NCBI GenBank assembly: GCA_937925525.1
Contig: CALALS010000234.1
Location: 1-6,713 of the forward strand
Source: an uncultured Flavobacteriales bacterium
GTDB lineage: Bacteria > Bacteroidota > Bacteroidia > Flavobacteriales_E > Vicingaceae
Length of the DNA stretch: 6,713 bases
Direction: 5' to 3'
Shown: positions 5,979 through 6,713 of the stretch, one piece after another
Position numbering within the stretch: position 1 is the first letter of the stretch
How the letters are laid out: each line of letters starts with the position of its first letter
The notes under the pieces: generated by a model
Told to the model about the DNA's origin: nothing
What the model saw: the letters and a program-made list of their open reading frames with translations, nothing else
Database searches by the model: none
Made by a program: the position numbers and the translations under genes

Positions 5979-6713
5979 TGTTTGCGTTTTTCTGGTATTA
6001 GCCTTTAATACTGTTGCACAAATCAACTCTTACTCTCCCTACTCAAGGTATGGATTAGGAGACCTGAATAAAAATTACTTTGCAAACAACAAAGCATTAG
6101 GCGGCCTGAGCTACGGAATGACCTCCCCACTTAATATAAATATTAACAATCCGGCAACATACTCTTATTATTGGTTAACTAACTTTGAAGCCGGACTCAC
6201 AGGAACAGCTACATGGATGAATACCTCTGATGGCCAAACACAAGTAAATGCATTAAATCAGTTTAACTATTTAGCCTTTGGTATGCCTTTAAAAGCTAAT
6301 AGATGGGGTTTAACTTTTGGAGCAGTACCCATGAGTAGTATTGGCTATAACTTCACCAGCACTGATAGTCTGGATGTAATTGGCCGAATTGAAAACAGCT
6401 TTGATGGTTCAGGTGGGTTAAATAGATTCTTTTTAGGAAGCGGATTCAACTTTGTTATTGACACTACAAATACGCTAGCATTCGGTTTTAATTTTAATTA
6501 CATTTTTGGTGATTTATTCAATCGCCAGAGATTAGTTTATAAGGATGTTTCCAATGCTTACAATACACTACAAACAGAAAGAATAAATGTAAATGACATT
6601 GGTTTTGATTTTGGTTTTCAGTATAAAAAAGATTTTAGAGCTTGCTCCAAAAAGGACTCTTTAAAAAACTGCATTGAAAGAAGTGATTATTCATTTGCTA
6701 TTGGAGCATATTA
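5947..6713 (+). CDS. Outer-membrane beta-barrel protein, OmpP1/FadL-like (3' end outside window)
   Basis: The frame opens at ATG 5947 and stays open to the window edge, giving 255 residues. A signal peptide runs from residue 1 to about 24 (hydrophobic core SVCVFLVLAF, cleavage after NTVA before Gln25). The mature start carries SPYSRYGLGDL (30-40), a hallmark of a Bacteroidota outer-membrane family found behind coaX, and NNPATYS (67-73) recalls the NPA motif of OmpP1/FadL transporters. Alternating hydrophobic strands such as LAFGFNFNYIFG (177-188) support a barrel. It would sit in the outer membrane, with unknown cargo; hydrophobic-compound transport is only a family-level guess. Its start lies inside coaX (32-base overlap), so translation is probably coupled. 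No alternative start would keep the signal peptide. Cys233 and Cys242 could form a loop disulphide. Confidence 0.85.
   Translation, partial: MKFYSIIKHLSVCVFLVLAFNTVAQINSYSPYSRYGLGDLNKNYFANNKALGGLSYGMTSPLNININNPATYSYYWLTNFEAGLTGTATWMNTSDGQTQVNALNQFNYLAFGMPLKANRWGLTFGAVPMSSIGYNFTSTDSLDVIGRIENSFDGSGGLNRFFLGSGFNFVIDTTNTLAFGFNFNYIFGDLFNRQRLVYKDVSNAYNTLQTERINVNDIGFDFGFQYKKDFRACSKKDSLKNCIERSDYSFAIGAY

Overview
The window looks like a piece of a low-GC Bacteroidota chromosome, most likely a Flavobacteriales-type organism (inference). The signs are: start codons without Shine-Dalgarno sequences, exact TANNTTTG-type -7 promoter elements before the first complete gene and the tRNA, signal peptides ending in A-Q or S-Q, and an outer-membrane protein that begins with a SPYSRYG motif directly behind coaX.

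Layout, left to right: (1) 3-173, the C-terminal tail of a probable family 2 glycosyltransferase; (2) 232-1871, a two-gene unit of a small four-helix cytochrome b-like membrane protein and the ribosome-associated GTPase HflX, joined by a TAATG overlap; (3) 1809-3413 on the minus strand, an exported transglutaminase-like/TPR protein that converges on hflX and overlaps its last 63 bases; (4) 3553-5091, a divergent exported beta-propeller-like protein of unknown function; (5) 5134-5206, tRNA-Phe(GAA) with a hairpin terminator; (6) 5259-5978, coaX (type III pantothenate kinase); (7) 5947 to the window end, a porin-like outer-membrane protein overlapping coaX by 32 bases and cut by the window edge.

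The flanks are ordinary housekeeping genes at roughly 37-43% GC in hand-counted lines (32% in the one counted line of the cytochrome-like gene). The middle, 1872-5091, is more AT-rich (mostly 17-28% in counted lines, with two lines at 33-35%) and carries two exported proteins of unknown role.

The most interesting observation is that the last codons of hflX, including the stop, occur a second time at 3471-3509, on the far side of the minus-strand gene. Seventeen bases match at 16 positions (1853-1869 against 3491-3507), and codon-level similarity extends over 12 codons plus the stop (HQLLY-stop against HKLLY-stop). This is the footprint expected if a roughly 1.6 kb one-gene segment was inserted at the 3' end of hflX, either by att-like integration or by recombination with a diverged hflX allele. 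No integrase or transposase is visible in the window. I see no CRISPR array, insertion sequence or recognisable defence operon.
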